Shown here piece by piece: positions 19,440 through 27,313 of a DNA stretch of 64,000 nucleotides; the stretch's first letter is position 1; every line of letters starts with the position of its first letter. This stretch comes from Mycobacterium syngnathidarum (lineage in GTDB: Bacteria; Actinomycetota; Actinomycetes; Mycobacteriales; Mycobacteriaceae). The stretch covers positions 1 through 64,000 of the forward strand of contig NZ_MLCL01000074.1 of NCBI RefSeq assembly GCF_001942625.1. The letters run 5' to 3'. A model generated the notes under the pieces. The model was not told where the DNA came from and made no database searches. It was given only the letters and a program-made list of their open reading frames with translations. The translations under genes and the position numbers were made by a program.

Positions 19440-19922
19440 CTGACCCGCTTCGCGCGCATCGGCAGCATCGATCTGGACGACCTGTTCGAGACCTACGACC
19501 TCAACGTGCGGACCGCGGTTCAGGTCGTGCAGGCGGCGTTGCCGGGAATGCTGGCCGCAGGCTGGGGTCGCATCGTCAACGTGACCAGCCTGACCACGCT
19601 CGGGACCCCCGAACGCACGCCGTATGCCGCGGCCAAGGCGGCGTTGGAAACCGCCACCCGGATCTGGGCCGGTGAGCTCGCGTCGACCGGCATCACCGTC
19701 AACGCCGTCGCGCCCGGACCGACCGAGACCGAGATGTACCGCGAACGCAGCCCGCAGGGATCAGAACGTGAGCACCACATGCTGGGCACCATTCCGATGC
19801 GCCGGGTCGGAAAGCCGCACGAGATCGCCCACGCGATCTGCGCACTGCTGGACGAGGATGCCGGCTACCTCACGGGTCAGATCATCAGGGTCGACGGCGG
19901 GGGCAGCATCAGCGCGGCGTGA
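19440..19922 (+). pseudogene. 5'-truncated short-chain dehydrogenase
   Basis: The plus-strand frame from about 19440 encodes the C-terminal two thirds of a classical SDR. It has the helix-4 region LNVRTAVQVVQAALPGM, strand 5 GRIVNVTS, the catalytic YAAAK (Tyr and Lys present), NAVAPGPTETEM and a terminal TGQIIRVDGGGSISAA. The N-terminal Rossmann TGxxxGxG and NNAG motifs are absent. The open frame does extend upstream (to 19374), but that part is antisense to the LysR remnant and not SDR-like. Without the NAD(P) loop it cannot be a normal enzyme. Its stop overlaps the convergent GNAT gene by 14 bp. Confidence 0.8.
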
Positions 19923-20838
19923 CAATGTCGTCCACTGCGACATAACGGGTTTGGTGATGTAGCCGGAAACCCAACGAGGTGTACAGCGCGATCGCCTCGT
20001 GGTTGTCGAGTTCCACCTGGACGTAGGCCCGGCCGGCGCCAGCCGCAGCGCCCCAGGACAACAGCGCCTCGCACACGGCCCGGGCATGGCCCTGACGACG
20101 GTGGGCCGGACCGACGCGGACCGACGAGATCCCCAGCCAGGCGGTGCCGTCCGGGGCGGTGGTCACCGCACCCCGGCCGACCGCGCAGCCCGCGACCGTC
20201 GCGAAGGTCAACTCGCCGTCGGCCACGGCCGTCAGGACGTCGACGGGGACCTCGCGTTCGTAGAGCTGGAGCCACTGTGCGTCCGGTTGCTGCGCCAGCG
20301 TGACGCTCGGCGGCGAGGGTTGCGCAGGCGTGACGCTCGGGACGGGGACAGCCGGGAGCTCACGCACCATCACCCGCGCCGGTTTGACGCCCGGGGTCCG
20401 TATCGGCAGGAGCCGCTCGGGCAGCGCCAGCCAGGCCGGCAGGCCACGCTCCCGGTACCAGTCGCGCACCGCGGACAGGTCGGCGATCTGTGCCGACACA
20501 CCCAATGGGATCGCCGAATTGGCGCGGCTGGTGACGCCGTGCCCGGCGCGCAACAGCCAACCGCCCAACCATTGCTGCTCGACGCCCGGCCAGGCCATCG
20601 CCGCGGCGTGTTCGAGCGCGCGGATCGCCGAGGTACGCACCGGGGCATGGGACAGCTCGCGCACACTGATGATGTCGGCAGCCGAGACCTCGACCAGCTC
20701 GCCGTCCTTGGCGCGGATCAGCACCGTCGGCTCGACGCGTTCCAGATGGCCGATGACGTCGGTCAGCGGCTTGGCCGACCCGGCCGGCAGCCGGTAGCGC
20801 AGGCTGACCCGGGACCCGAGCGCGGGCAGTGCCGGCAT
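19909..20838 (-). CDS. GNAT-family acetyltransferase (Rv0428c-like)
   Basis: A 309-residue protein with an N-terminal SH3-like segment (residues 5-60, LGSRVSLRYRLP…VEVSAADI), a central helical region and a C-terminal GNAT domain. The acetyl-CoA loop is RRQGHARAVC, preceded by the strand ISSVRVGP and followed by YVQVELDNHEAIALYTSLGF, a typical RimI-like end. It follows def with a TGATG overlap (20836-20840). The def-GNAT pair suggests N-terminal protein processing, since the deformylase exposes N-termini. That link is an inference, and the substrate is unknown. Confidence 0.88.
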   Translation of the reverse strand: MPALPALGSRVSLRYRLPAGSAKPLTDVIGHLERVEPTVLIRAKDGELVEVSAADIISVRELSHAPVRTSAIRALEHAAAMAWPGVEQQWLGGWLLRAGHGVTSRANSAIPLGVSAQIADLSAVRDWYRERGLPAWLALPERLLPIRTPGVKPARVMVRELPAVPVPSVTPAQPSPPSVTLAQQPDAQWLQLYEREVPVDVLTAVADGELTFATVAGCAVGRGAVTTAPDGTAWLGISSVRVGPAHRRQGHARAVCEALLSWGAAAGAGRAYVQVELDNHEAIALYTSLGFRLHHQTRYVAVDDIVTPR

Positions 20839-21431
20839 CAGTGCCCGAATGGGTCGGGAACCTCGCCCGGCATCCAGGACAGGCCGGGCACGCCCCAGCC
20901 GTTGCGCTTGACGGTCTTCTTGGCCGCCCGCGCATACCGGCCCACGAGGCGGTCGATGTAGAGGAATCCGTCGAGGTGCCCGGTCTCGTGCTGCAGCATC
21001 CGGGCAAACAAGTCGGTGCCCTCGAGAGTGACCGGTGAACCGTCGCCGTCCAGCCCGGTGACCCGCGCCCAGTCCGCCCGTCCGGTCGGAAAATTCTCCC
21101 CCGGTACGGACAGGCAGCCTTCCTCGTCGTCGTCGGGGTCGGGCATCGTCTCGGGGACCTCGGAGGTCTCCAGCACCGGGTTGATGACCACCCCGCGGCG
21201 GCGGGTGGTGTGGCCGCGGGTCGGTGCACAGTCATAGACGAACAACCGCTTGCCCACGCCGATCTGGTTGGCGGCCAAGCCAACCCCGTTCGCGGCGTCC
21301 ATGGTGTCGAACATGTCCTGAATGAGTTGGGGCAGGTCCGCGGGCAGTGAACCGTCCGGGCCGACGGGCACCGGCTCGGTGGGTGTGTGCAGAACGGGAT
21401 CTCCGACGATGCAAATCGGTAGGACGGCCAT
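20838..21431 (-). CDS. def: Peptide deformylase
   Basis: A 197-residue iron/zinc enzyme that removes the formyl group from nascent proteins. The three signature motifs are intact: [10 protein letters not shown] at 49-58, EGCLSVPG at 104-111 (metal ligand Cys106) and QHETGH at 147-152 (ligands His148 and His152, catalytic Glu149). The HETGH form replaces the commoner HEMDH/HELDH. An insertion rich in acidic residues (DPDDDEEG) precedes motif 2, as is typical of mycobacterial Def. It is translationally linked to the GNAT gene. Confidence 0.97.
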   Translation of the reverse strand: MAVLPICIVGDPVLHTPTEPVPVGPDGSLPADLPQLIQDMFDTMDAANGVGLAANQIGVGKRLFVYDCAPTRGHTTRRRGVVINPVLETSEVPETMPDPDDDEEGCLSVPGENFPTGRADWARVTGLDGDGSPVTLEGTDLFARMLQHETGHLDGFLYIDRLVGRYARAAKKTVKRNGWGVPGLSWMPGEVPDPFGH

Positions 21432-21569
21432 GGGGGAAGCTTAAAGTGGCAATGCTTCTCACCCGACTCGCGGGTTTATGTGTCAGCCGGACCCAGCAAG
21501 CCGTGGTTGAATAATCGCCGAACCACAGTGATGTCATTTCTCAAGTGTCGGAAGGGTCCAAGGAGCGAT

Positions 21570-21881
21570 ATGGACGGCGCCATGGCGCGGACTGAGCAAT
21601 CCGGGGACGACTCTGACCTGAGCGATGGGCTCACCCGGCGCGAGCACGATATTTTGGCCTTCGAACGCCAATGGTGGAAGTACGCCGGAAGTAAGGAAGA
21701 CGCGATCAAAGAGCTCTTCTCGATGTCGGCCACCCGTTACTACCAGGTGCTGAACGCGCTGGTGGACCGTCCTGAGGCGCTGGCAGCCGATCCGATGCTG
21801 GTCAAGCGGTTGCGGCGGATGCGGGCCAGCCGGCAGAAGGCACGGGCTGCGCGGCGGCTCGGCTTCGATATCAGCACCTAA
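21570..21881 (+). CDS. DUF3263 protein (Rv0430-like)
   Basis: A 103-residue protein. I chose ATG 21570, since AGGAG lies at 21561-21565; the frame is open from 21480. The segment LTRREHDILAFERQWWKYAGSKEDAI…LFSMSATRYYQVLNAL is the DUF3263 core and resembles a helix-turn-helix (SMSATRYYQVLN). A basic C-terminus (MRASRQKARAARRLG) could bind nucleic acid. It is divergent from def and precedes the LytR_C-sodC genes, as in M. tuberculosis. A DNA-binding role is plausible but not shown. Confidence 0.85.
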   Translation: MDGAMARTEQSGDDSDLSDGLTRREHDILAFERQWWKYAGSKEDAIKELFSMSATRYYQVLNALVDRPEALAADPMLVKRLRRMRASRQKARAARRLGFDIST

Positions 21882-21956
21882 AGATCTTCCCCGCACGCGA
21901 GGAGGACAAATGGCCGGAGTGAGGGATCGGGCGGTTCGCTCGATACAGTGGTGGCG

Positions 21957-22427
21957 ATGAATCAGCGAGACTCCTCCGGGTTGCCCCTGCGTGCCATGGT
22001 GATGGTGCTGTTGTTCCTCGGGGTCGTGTTCCTGCTGGTCGGTTTCCAGGCCCTCGGCTCCGACGACGACTCGTCGGATCAGTCGTCGTCCGTGGCCACG
22101 ACCACCACGACGACCACCACGAAGACCTCGGCAAAGGCCGAACCCGCACCAGAGGTCAAGGCCGACGTGCGTGTGTACAACGTCTCCGATGTTGCCGGCG
22201 CGGCCGAGACCACGGCCAACCGCCTGCGCGAGGCGCACTGGAATGTCACCGAGACCGGCAACCTGACTATGGAAGGTGTTGCCGGCACGACGGTGTTCTT
22301 CGGTGAGACCGAGGGAGAGAAGGAAGCTGCCGAGGCCGTGGGCAAGGCGATCCAGGCGCCTGTCGAACCCCGGCGTCCGGAACTTCTCGAGCAACCACCG
22401 GGCGTGATCGTGGTAGTCACCGGCTAG
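21957..22427 (+). CDS. LytR_C-domain membrane-anchored protein (Rv0431-like)
   Basis: A 156-residue protein with a short cytoplasmic tail, a membrane helix (about residues 14-33) and an acidic/Ser/Thr linker with a run of consecutive threonines. The extracytoplasmic LytR_C-like domain ([28 protein letters not shown]) follows. Threonine-rich linkers in mycobacterial exported proteins are often glycosylated. The start is ATG 21957. It lies 10 bp before sodC. LytR_C domains accompany cell-wall polymer ligases, but this protein lacks the catalytic LCP domain. Confidence 0.85.
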   Translation: MNQRDSSGLPLRAMVMVLLFLGVVFLLVGFQALGSDDDSSDQSSSVATTTTTTTTKTSAKAEPAPEVKADVRVYNVSDVAGAAETTANRLREAHWNVTETGNLTMEGVAGTTVFFGETEGEKEAAEAVGKAIQAPVEPRRPELLEQPPGVIVVVTG

Positions 22428-22437
22428 GCTTTGGGCC

Positions 22438-23148
22438 ATGCTGAAGCCCGTCAGTGTTGCCATCCTGTTCGCTGCCCCCGTTGTCGCGCTGAGCGCCTGC
22501 AGTCCGCCCGGAGAGGTGCCGTCCGACACGCCCGGCACCACCCCGGCGATCTGGACCGGATCGCCGTCGCCCTCGGCCGCTCCCGGTGAGCACGGCGAGG
22601 GCCACGGCGCACAGGGCACCAGCGGTGGTGAGACCCTGACCGCGGAGCTCAAGACCGCCGATGGCACGTCTGTGGCAACTGCCGATCTCCAGTTCGCCGA
22701 CGGATTCGCCACCGTCACCGTCGAGACCACCGCCCCGGGCAAGCTGGCCCCCGGCTTCCACGGTCTGCACATCCACTCGGTCGGCAAATGTGAGGCCAAC
22801 TCGGTGGCCCCGACCGGCGGAGCGCCCGGCGATTTCAACTCGGCCGGTGGCCATCTTCAGGTGTCCGGACACTCCGGCCACCCCTCCAGCGGAGACCTCA
22901 GCTCGCTGCAGATCCGTGCTGACGGCTCGGGCAAGTTGGTGACCACCACCGACGCCTTCACCGCCGAGGATCTGCTGGGCGGCGCCAAGACCGCCATCAT
23001 CATCCACGAGAAGGCGGACAACTTCGCCAACATTCCGCCGGAGAAGTACCAGCAGGTCGTTGGTGGCGCCCCCGGCCCCGATCAGGCGACCTTGGCCACC
23101 GGCGACGCCGGCAGTCGGGTGGCGTGCGGTGTTATCGGCGCCGGCTGA
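22438..23148 (+). CDS. sodC: Superoxide dismutase [Cu-Zn], lipoprotein
   Basis: A 236-residue periplasmic/surface Cu,Zn-superoxide dismutase (Rv0432 position). The N-terminal signal ends in a lipobox LSAC with Cys21, so it is lipid-anchored. The dismutase fold shows the copper-ligand HIHSVGKC, the metal-bridging region [17 protein letters not shown] and a late HEKADNFAN. It detoxifies extracellular superoxide. The His- and Gly-rich segment before the domain ([11 protein letters not shown]) may help metal capture. Its 3' end overlaps the start of the ligase gene by 20 nt. Confidence 0.96.
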   Translation: MLKPVSVAILFAAPVVALSACSPPGEVPSDTPGTTPAIWTGSPSPSAAPGEHGEGHGAQGTSGGETLTAELKTADGTSVATADLQFADGFATVTVETTAPGKLAPGFHGLHIHSVGKCEANSVAPTGGAPGDFNSAGGHLQVSGHSGHPSSGDLSSLQIRADGSGKLVTTTDAFTAEDLLGGAKTAIIIHEKADNFANIPPEKYQQVVGGAPGPDQATLATGDAGSRVACGVIGAG

Positions 23149-24259
23149 CAGCCGGATCGATTTTGCCGGGTCGCCCCGGCCCACCGTCGGCGTCGAATGG
23201 GAGTTCGCTCTCGTCGACGCCGACACTCGTGATCTGAGCAACGGCGCCGCCGAGGTGATCGCCGAAGTCGGCGAGAGCCCGCACGTGCACAAGGAGCTGC
23301 TGCGCAACACCATCGAGATCGTCACCGGCATCTGTGAGAACACCGGTGAGGCGATGGACGACTTGCGCAGCACGCTCGGCCCCGTGCGCAAGATCGTGCA
23401 CGACCGCGGCATGGAACTCTTTTGCGCAGGCACCCATCCGTTCGCGAAATGGTCGGCCCAACAGCTGACCGACGCGCCGCGGTATGCCGAACTGATCAAG
23501 CGCACCCAATGGTGGGGTCGCCAGATGTTGATCTGGGGTGTGCACGTGCACGTCGGGGTGTCCTCGGCGCACAAGGTGATGCCGATCATCTCCTCGCTGC
23601 TCAATCAGTACCCACACCTGTTGGCGCTCTCGGCGTCCTCACCGTTCTGGGACGGTGAGGACACCGGCTATGCCAGCAACCGGGCGATGATGTTCCAGCA
23701 GTTGCCCACCGCAGGCCTGCCGTTCCAATTCCAGACCTGGCCGGAATTCGAAGGCTTCGTCCACGATCAGAAGAAGACCGGCATCATCGACCACCTCAAC
23801 GAGATTCGCTGGGACATCAGGCCGTCGCCACACCTGGGCACCGTCGAGGTACGGATCTTCGACGGAGTGTCCAACGTGCGGGAGCTGGGTGCGCTCGTGG
23901 CGTTGACCCATTGCCTGATCGTCGATATGGACCGCAGGCTCGATGCGGGCGAACAGTTGCCGACGATGCCGCCCTGGCACGTACAGGAGAACAAGTGGCG
24001 AGCGGCCCGCTACGGCCTGGACGCCGTGATCATCCTGGATTCCGACAGCAACGAGCGGTTGGTCACCGAAGACCTCGATGACTTGCTGAATCACCTTGAG
24101 CCGGTGGCCAAATCACTGGGATGCTCCGACGAGCTCGCCGCGGTGACCGACATCTACCGCGGCGGCGCTTCCTATCAACGGCAGCGCCGGGTGGCCGAGG
24201 AGAGTGACGGTGACCTGCGCGAGGTCGTTGACGCCCTCGTCGGCGAACTCAAGCTGTAG
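23129..24259 (+). CDS. Carboxylate-amine ligase, YbdK type (Rv0433-like)
   Basis: A 376-residue member of glutamate-cysteine ligase family 2 (YbdK/GCS2). I chose GTG 23129, because it gives the length I recall for the M. tuberculosis homologue and places the family start ([18 protein letters not shown]) properly; the frame is open further upstream in sodC. The GVEWEF strand, HVHVGV and [16 protein letters not shown] are conserved family segments. YbdK enzymes have weak glutamate-cysteine ligase activity in vitro. Mycobacteria use mycothiol instead of glutathione, so the true substrate is uncertain. Confidence 0.88.
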   Translation: MLSAPADSRIDFAGSPRPTVGVEWEFALVDADTRDLSNGAAEVIAEVGESPHVHKELLRNTIEIVTGICENTGEAMDDLRSTLGPVRKIVHDRGMELFCAGTHPFAKWSAQQLTDAPRYAELIKRTQWWGRQMLIWGVHVHVGVSSAHKVMPIISSLLNQYPHLLALSASSPFWDGEDTGYASNRAMMFQQLPTAGLPFQFQTWPEFEGFVHDQKKTGIIDHLNEIRWDIRPSPHLGTVEVRIFDGVSNVRELGALVALTHCLIVDMDRRLDAGEQLPTMPPWHVQENKWRAARYGLDAVIILDSDSNERLVTEDLDDLLNHLEPVAKSLGCSDELAAVTDIYRGGASYQRQRRVAEESDGDLREVVDALVGELKL

Positions 24260-24298
24260 CGCATTGACCAACCCAGGGGCGAGGACCATCCTGGCCTC

Positions 24299-24925
24299 AT
24301 GATGGTCTCACCGATGTTTCCTCTCGAAGTAGCCATGTTGCCCGGTCAGGAACTACCGCTGCGGATCTTCGAACCGCGCTACGTGGCGATGGTGGGCGAC
24401 TGCATGGCCATGCCGGAGCCGTCTTTCGGGGTGGTGCTGATCTCGGCCGGCCGGGAGGTGGGCGGCGGTGACCGCCGGTGCGATGTCGGGGCTCTGGCCA
24501 AGATCGTGGACTGTCAGGAATTCGGTGTCGGCAAGTTTCGGCTGCTGTGTGTGATGGGTGAACGAATCCGGGTGCAGCGCTGGCTCGAGGACGATCCGTA
24601 TCCACGCGCCGAGATCGAACTCTGGCCCGACGAAACCGACGGGCCGGCGGATGCCGCCCGCATCGGCGATGTCGAAGACCGGATGGTGGCCCTGCTCGAC
24701 CGCATCGGCGAGGCACGCGGGACGCCGATCCGTAGCCGTGAGATTGTGGAATCGGCCGGAGTGGATCCGGAGAATCGCTTGTATGCCTTGGCCGCTCGGC
24801 TACCCATGGGGCAAGCCGACCGTTATTCGCTGCTGGCCGCGCCTTCAGAAGCGGCCCGGCTCGACGTGCTCAGTGAGGCGGTGGACACCGTCACCGCGAT
24901 GGTGGAGTTCCAGCTTTCGGAGTAG
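24299..24925 (+). CDS. LON substrate-binding-domain protein (Rv0434-like)
   Basis: A 208-residue protein consisting only of the N-terminal LON/PUA-like domain. It opens with MFPLEVAMLPGQELPLRIFEPRYVAMV, the hallmark first strands of that domain. There is no AAA or protease domain. The start is one of two consecutive ATGs at 24299 or 24302. It follows the ligase by 39 bp. Free-standing LON_substr_bdg proteins are conserved in actinobacteria, and their role is unknown (possibly an adaptor or substrate binding). Confidence 0.88.
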   Translation: MMVSPMFPLEVAMLPGQELPLRIFEPRYVAMVGDCMAMPEPSFGVVLISAGREVGGGDRRCDVGALAKIVDCQEFGVGKFRLLCVMGERIRVQRWLEDDPYPRAEIELWPDETDGPADAARIGDVEDRMVALLDRIGEARGTPIRSREIVESAGVDPENRLYALAARLPMGQADRYSLLAAPSEAARLDVLSEAVDTVTAMVEFQLSE

Positions 24926-24942
24926 ACCCGGATACTCAGCTC

Positions 24943-25155
24943 ATGGCTTCGCACCTGACCGCCTCGGACGGAACCGAACTGGTTGTTGAAGTCGAAGGCG
25001 TCGGACCGCCCGTGGTTTTCGTGCACGGGTCCAACGGTGGTCTGGATTCGTGGGCCGAGATCGCTGCGCGGCACTTCGCCACTGCCACGGTGCCGGACCA
25101 CGTTGCCGATGTGCTTCAGAGCTTCTTTGCAGCTGTACACGGTTCGCGTTCGTAG
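24943..25155 (+). pseudogene. Alpha/beta-hydrolase with internal deletion
   Basis: The frame encodes a normal hydrolase N-terminus (TASDGTELVVEVEG…VVFVHGSNGGLDSWAE, with the HG oxyanion motif). It passes directly into a C-terminus-like segment (VPDHVADVLQSFFAAV), losing the nucleophile elbow, lid and acid/histidine regions. Only 70 residues remain against about 230-280 for the family. The stop TAG lies in the left arm of a large hairpin at 25145-25204. This is best read as a single internal deletion in a once-intact gene after the LON-domain gene. Confidence 0.75.
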
Positions 25156-25204
25156 CGCTGTGGCGGAGATTTCGCGATTCTGTCGCCACAGCGCTACGAA
25201 CGCG
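25145..25204. repeat. Large perfect inverted repeat (21-bp arms)
   Basis: The arms at 25145-25165 and 25184-25204 are exact reverse complements over 21 bp (left arm begins CGCGTTCGTAGCG), with an 18-nt loop. There is no U-tract, so it is not a textbook terminator. It could be an intergenic palindromic repeat, a bidirectional transcription block, or a small mobile-element remnant. It lies between the hydrolase remnant (plus) and the 3' end of the methyltransferase (minus), which is a convergent position. Confidence 0.9.
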
Positions 25205-25253
25205 GACACCAAACCTGTTCGTTCGCAAGGAAACCAGCTCGCCATCCCGAAAA

Positions 25254-26156
25254 TTATTCGGTCAGAACACCTTCGACGAACTCGGTGGCCATCGATCCCT
25301 CGGTGATGTCGGCGGGCATGCTGCGGTGGTAGCGCGCCATCAGGTCGTCGGCCGGCAGTGCGCCCACCTCCCAGCAGTGTTCGCTGAGCCAGTCGGGGAC
25401 GTGGGCGCGGTCTTCGATGAACCACAGCTGCTCCGGATCGGGCATGTCTTCACCGGCTTCGGCAGCCTCGGCGCGCATCTTATCGATGTGCACGCGACGG
25501 CGGGCCAGGTGATCCTCGGAAAAGAATCCGGCGCTGAAAGCCTCGACGGCGATCCGGCTGTCCCGCGCCGACAGTTCGGTGATCCGCTCGAACAGCAGGT
25601 CCTGCGCGTCGGCGGGCAGATACGGCAGCAAGCCTTCGACCGACCACGCCGTCGGCTCGGTCACGTCGAAACCCGCATCCAGCAAAGCCTTCGGCCAATC
25701 CTGGCGTAAGTCGACCGGAACGGCCACATGCCGGGCCTTGGGCACCACCCCGTGCGCCGCGAGGACCTCCTCCTTGAACTGGAGCACCTGCGGCTGGTCG
25801 ATCTCGAAGACCACGCTGTCCTGAATCCAGGGCAACCGCCAGGCGCGAGCATCCAGGCCGGCCGCCAGGATCACCGCCTGGCGGATCCCCGCCGCGCCCG
25901 CGGCGACGAAGAACTCGTCGAACCACTTGGTGCGGGACGCGGCGTAACCGCCGATGGCGCGTATGCGCTGGGCCATCGCGCCGGTGGGCGGACTCCAGCC
26001 CCGCGCACCCGCGGCGTCGAGAAACATCTGGGCATACGGGTCGGTGAACAGCGGCGTTACGGCGGCGGACTCTGCAGCGCGAGCCATCGCCACCCCGAGC
26101 GCGGTGGCGCCCACGCTCTCGGTGACGTCCCAGCTGTCGTCGTTAGTTCTGGTCAT
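25254..26156 (-). CDS. TIGR00027-family SAM-dependent methyltransferase
   Basis: A 300-residue leucine-carboxyl-methyltransferase-like protein (PF04072), a family heavily expanded in mycobacteria. Typical features are the SVGATALGVAMARA opening, FTDPYAQMFLDAAG, RTKWFDEFF, the SAM loop VILAAGLDARAWRL, FEIDQPQVLQFK, and WSVEGLLPYLP. The ATG (26154-26156) overlaps the mnhG stop by 14 bp, so it may be the last gene of the Mrp operon. The substrate is unknown, and many paralogues exist, so a specific name is not justified. Confidence 0.9.
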   Translation of the reverse strand: MTRTNDDSWDVTESVGATALGVAMARAAESAAVTPLFTDPYAQMFLDAAGARGWSPPTGAMAQRIRAIGGYAASRTKWFDEFFVAAGAAGIRQAVILAAGLDARAWRLPWIQDSVVFEIDQPQVLQFKEEVLAAHGVVPKARHVAVPVDLRQDWPKALLDAGFDVTEPTAWSVEGLLPYLPADAQDLLFERITELSARDSRIAVEAFSAGFFSEDHLARRRVHIDKMRAEAAEAGEDMPDPEQLWFIEDRAHVPDWLSEHCWEVGALPADDLMARYHRSMPADITEGSMATEFVEGVLTE

Positions 26157-26496
26157 CGGTTCCAGTCTCCCCGAACTCGGCCATCTCGTCTCGGGTCAGC
26201 AGGTTCTCGCGGTTGCGCTGCTCCCGGTAGGCCAATTGCCCGACGCGGTTGGCGATCACGGGCGCGGTGATCAGCGTGAACATGCCGGTGAGGATCACCA
26301 TGCCGATATCGGTGTGGCCCCGCAGCCGGATCGCGGCGCCGGCCAGGACCAGCAGCAACCCCAGCACCTGCGGCTTGGTCGCCGAATGCATCCGCGACAT
26401 GGTGTCGCCGAACCGCACCACGCCGATCGCGGCGGTGAGGGCCAGCGTCGAGCCGGCCAGGATCAAGACCGCGGTGACGATGTCGAGGATGTTCAT
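26143..26496 (-). CDS. mnhG: Mrp antiporter subunit G
   Basis: A 117-residue integral membrane protein, the PhaG/MnhG subunit of the multisubunit cation/proton antiporter. It has about three helices and the family segment AAIGVVRFGDTMSRMHSATKPQVLGLLL. The acidic C-terminal tail is cytoplasmic. The ATG overlaps the mnhF stop as ATGA. It completes a C-D-E-F-G series downstream of the fused A/B subunit. The subunit is needed for assembly in characterised Mrp systems and does not itself transport. Confidence 0.93.
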   Translation of the reverse strand: MNILDIVTAVLILAGSTLALTAAIGVVRFGDTMSRMHSATKPQVLGLLLVLAGAAIRLRGHTDIGMVILTGMFTLITAPVIANRVGQLAYREQRNRENLLTRDEMAEFGETGTDDQN

Positions 26497-26777
26497 GACG
26501 CCCGCTTCCGCCGCGGCTCATCGGTGTCGGGCACGCGGAAGCGCGCCACGCTGACCGAACCGACGAAGCTGATCAACGCCAACGCGGTCAGGCTGTAGGT
26601 CACCGTGGTGTCCAGGCTGTACGCCGCCCAGGTCCCGATGCCGCACAGCGTCACGGCTACCAGGGTGTCCAGCGCGACCAACCGATCCAAGGTGCTCGGC
26701 CCCGCCAACAGACGAAACATCGTGATCGCCGCGGCGGCGGTCAACATGACCGCGGCGATCGTCCACACGGTACTCAT
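26493..26777 (-). CDS. mnhF: Mrp antiporter subunit F
   Basis: A 94-residue three-helix membrane protein (MrpF/PhaF family) with the signature RLLAGPSTLDRLVALDTL. The start is ATG 26775-26777, overlapping the mnhE stop as ATGA; a longer frame to 26813 is not needed. In Mrp complexes F and G lie at the periphery of the proton/cation channel subunits A and D. The polar C-terminus (RVPDTDEPRRKRAS) is cytoplasmic. Confidence 0.92.
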   Translation of the reverse strand: MSTVWTIAAVMLTAAAAITMFRLLAGPSTLDRLVALDTLVAVTLCGIGTWAAYSLDTTVTYSLTALALISFVGSVSVARFRVPDTDEPRRKRAS

Positions 26778-27313
26778 GCGCGATCCGCCTCCTTGTTGGC
26801 CACGGGACGCCAATCGGCCTCACGCTCGAAAGCCGCCACCAAAAGCCGCTCCAGGGTGTCGATCTGGTTGTGGAAATTTTTGATCGCCCGGTCAGAACTC
26901 ACGTCGACGACGTGTACGTAGATCAACCGCCGGGTCTGATCGATCTCCAACACGATGGTTCCCGGGGTCAGGTTCAAGATGTTGACCCCGAGGGCCAGGA
27001 CCAGATCCGACTTGATCGCCAGATGTGCCCGCAGCACCGCATTGACCGGCGGGGGTCCGGGGCGGACAGCAAGCCACGCCATCTGGAACGAAGACATGAA
27101 CAGCCAGACGCTGACCCGAATGACCAACCGCGCCAACGACAACAGATGGACCCGGCCCTCCACCGGGACGGCGGGCAGTGGCAGCAAGTACGTGATCAGC
27201 AGGGCGATGGCCAGGCCCGAGAGAATGTTGGCCGCCGAGACGTTGCCCCACAACAGCATCCACACCAGGATCAGCCAGCACACGATCCAGGCCCGAAGCA
27301 GCAGCCACCTCAT
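26774..27313 (-). CDS. mnhE: Mrp antiporter subunit E
   Basis: A 179-residue membrane protein of the MrpE/MnhE family. It has two N-terminal hydrophobic helices (about residues 5-45), a third around 65-85 and a soluble C-terminal domain. That domain contains the family-typical LNLTPGTIVLEIDQTRRLIYVHVVDV. Both ends overlap neighbouring genes as ATGA. It is slightly longer than typical MnhE (about 160 residues) through its C-terminal tail. Confidence 0.92.
   Translation of the reverse strand: MRWLLLRAWIVCWLILVWMLLWGNVSAANILSGLAIALLITYLLPLPAVPVEGRVHLLSLARLVIRVSVWLFMSSFQMAWLAVRPGPPPVNAVLRAHLAIKSDLVLALGVNILNLTPGTIVLEIDQTRRLIYVHVVDVSSDRAIKNFHNQIDTLERLLVAAFEREADWRPVANKEADRA

Noticed and set aside
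25145..25204. Intrinsic terminator
   Set aside because: The arms are long and perfect, but there is no T-tract on either strand, so I list it as an inverted repeat instead.
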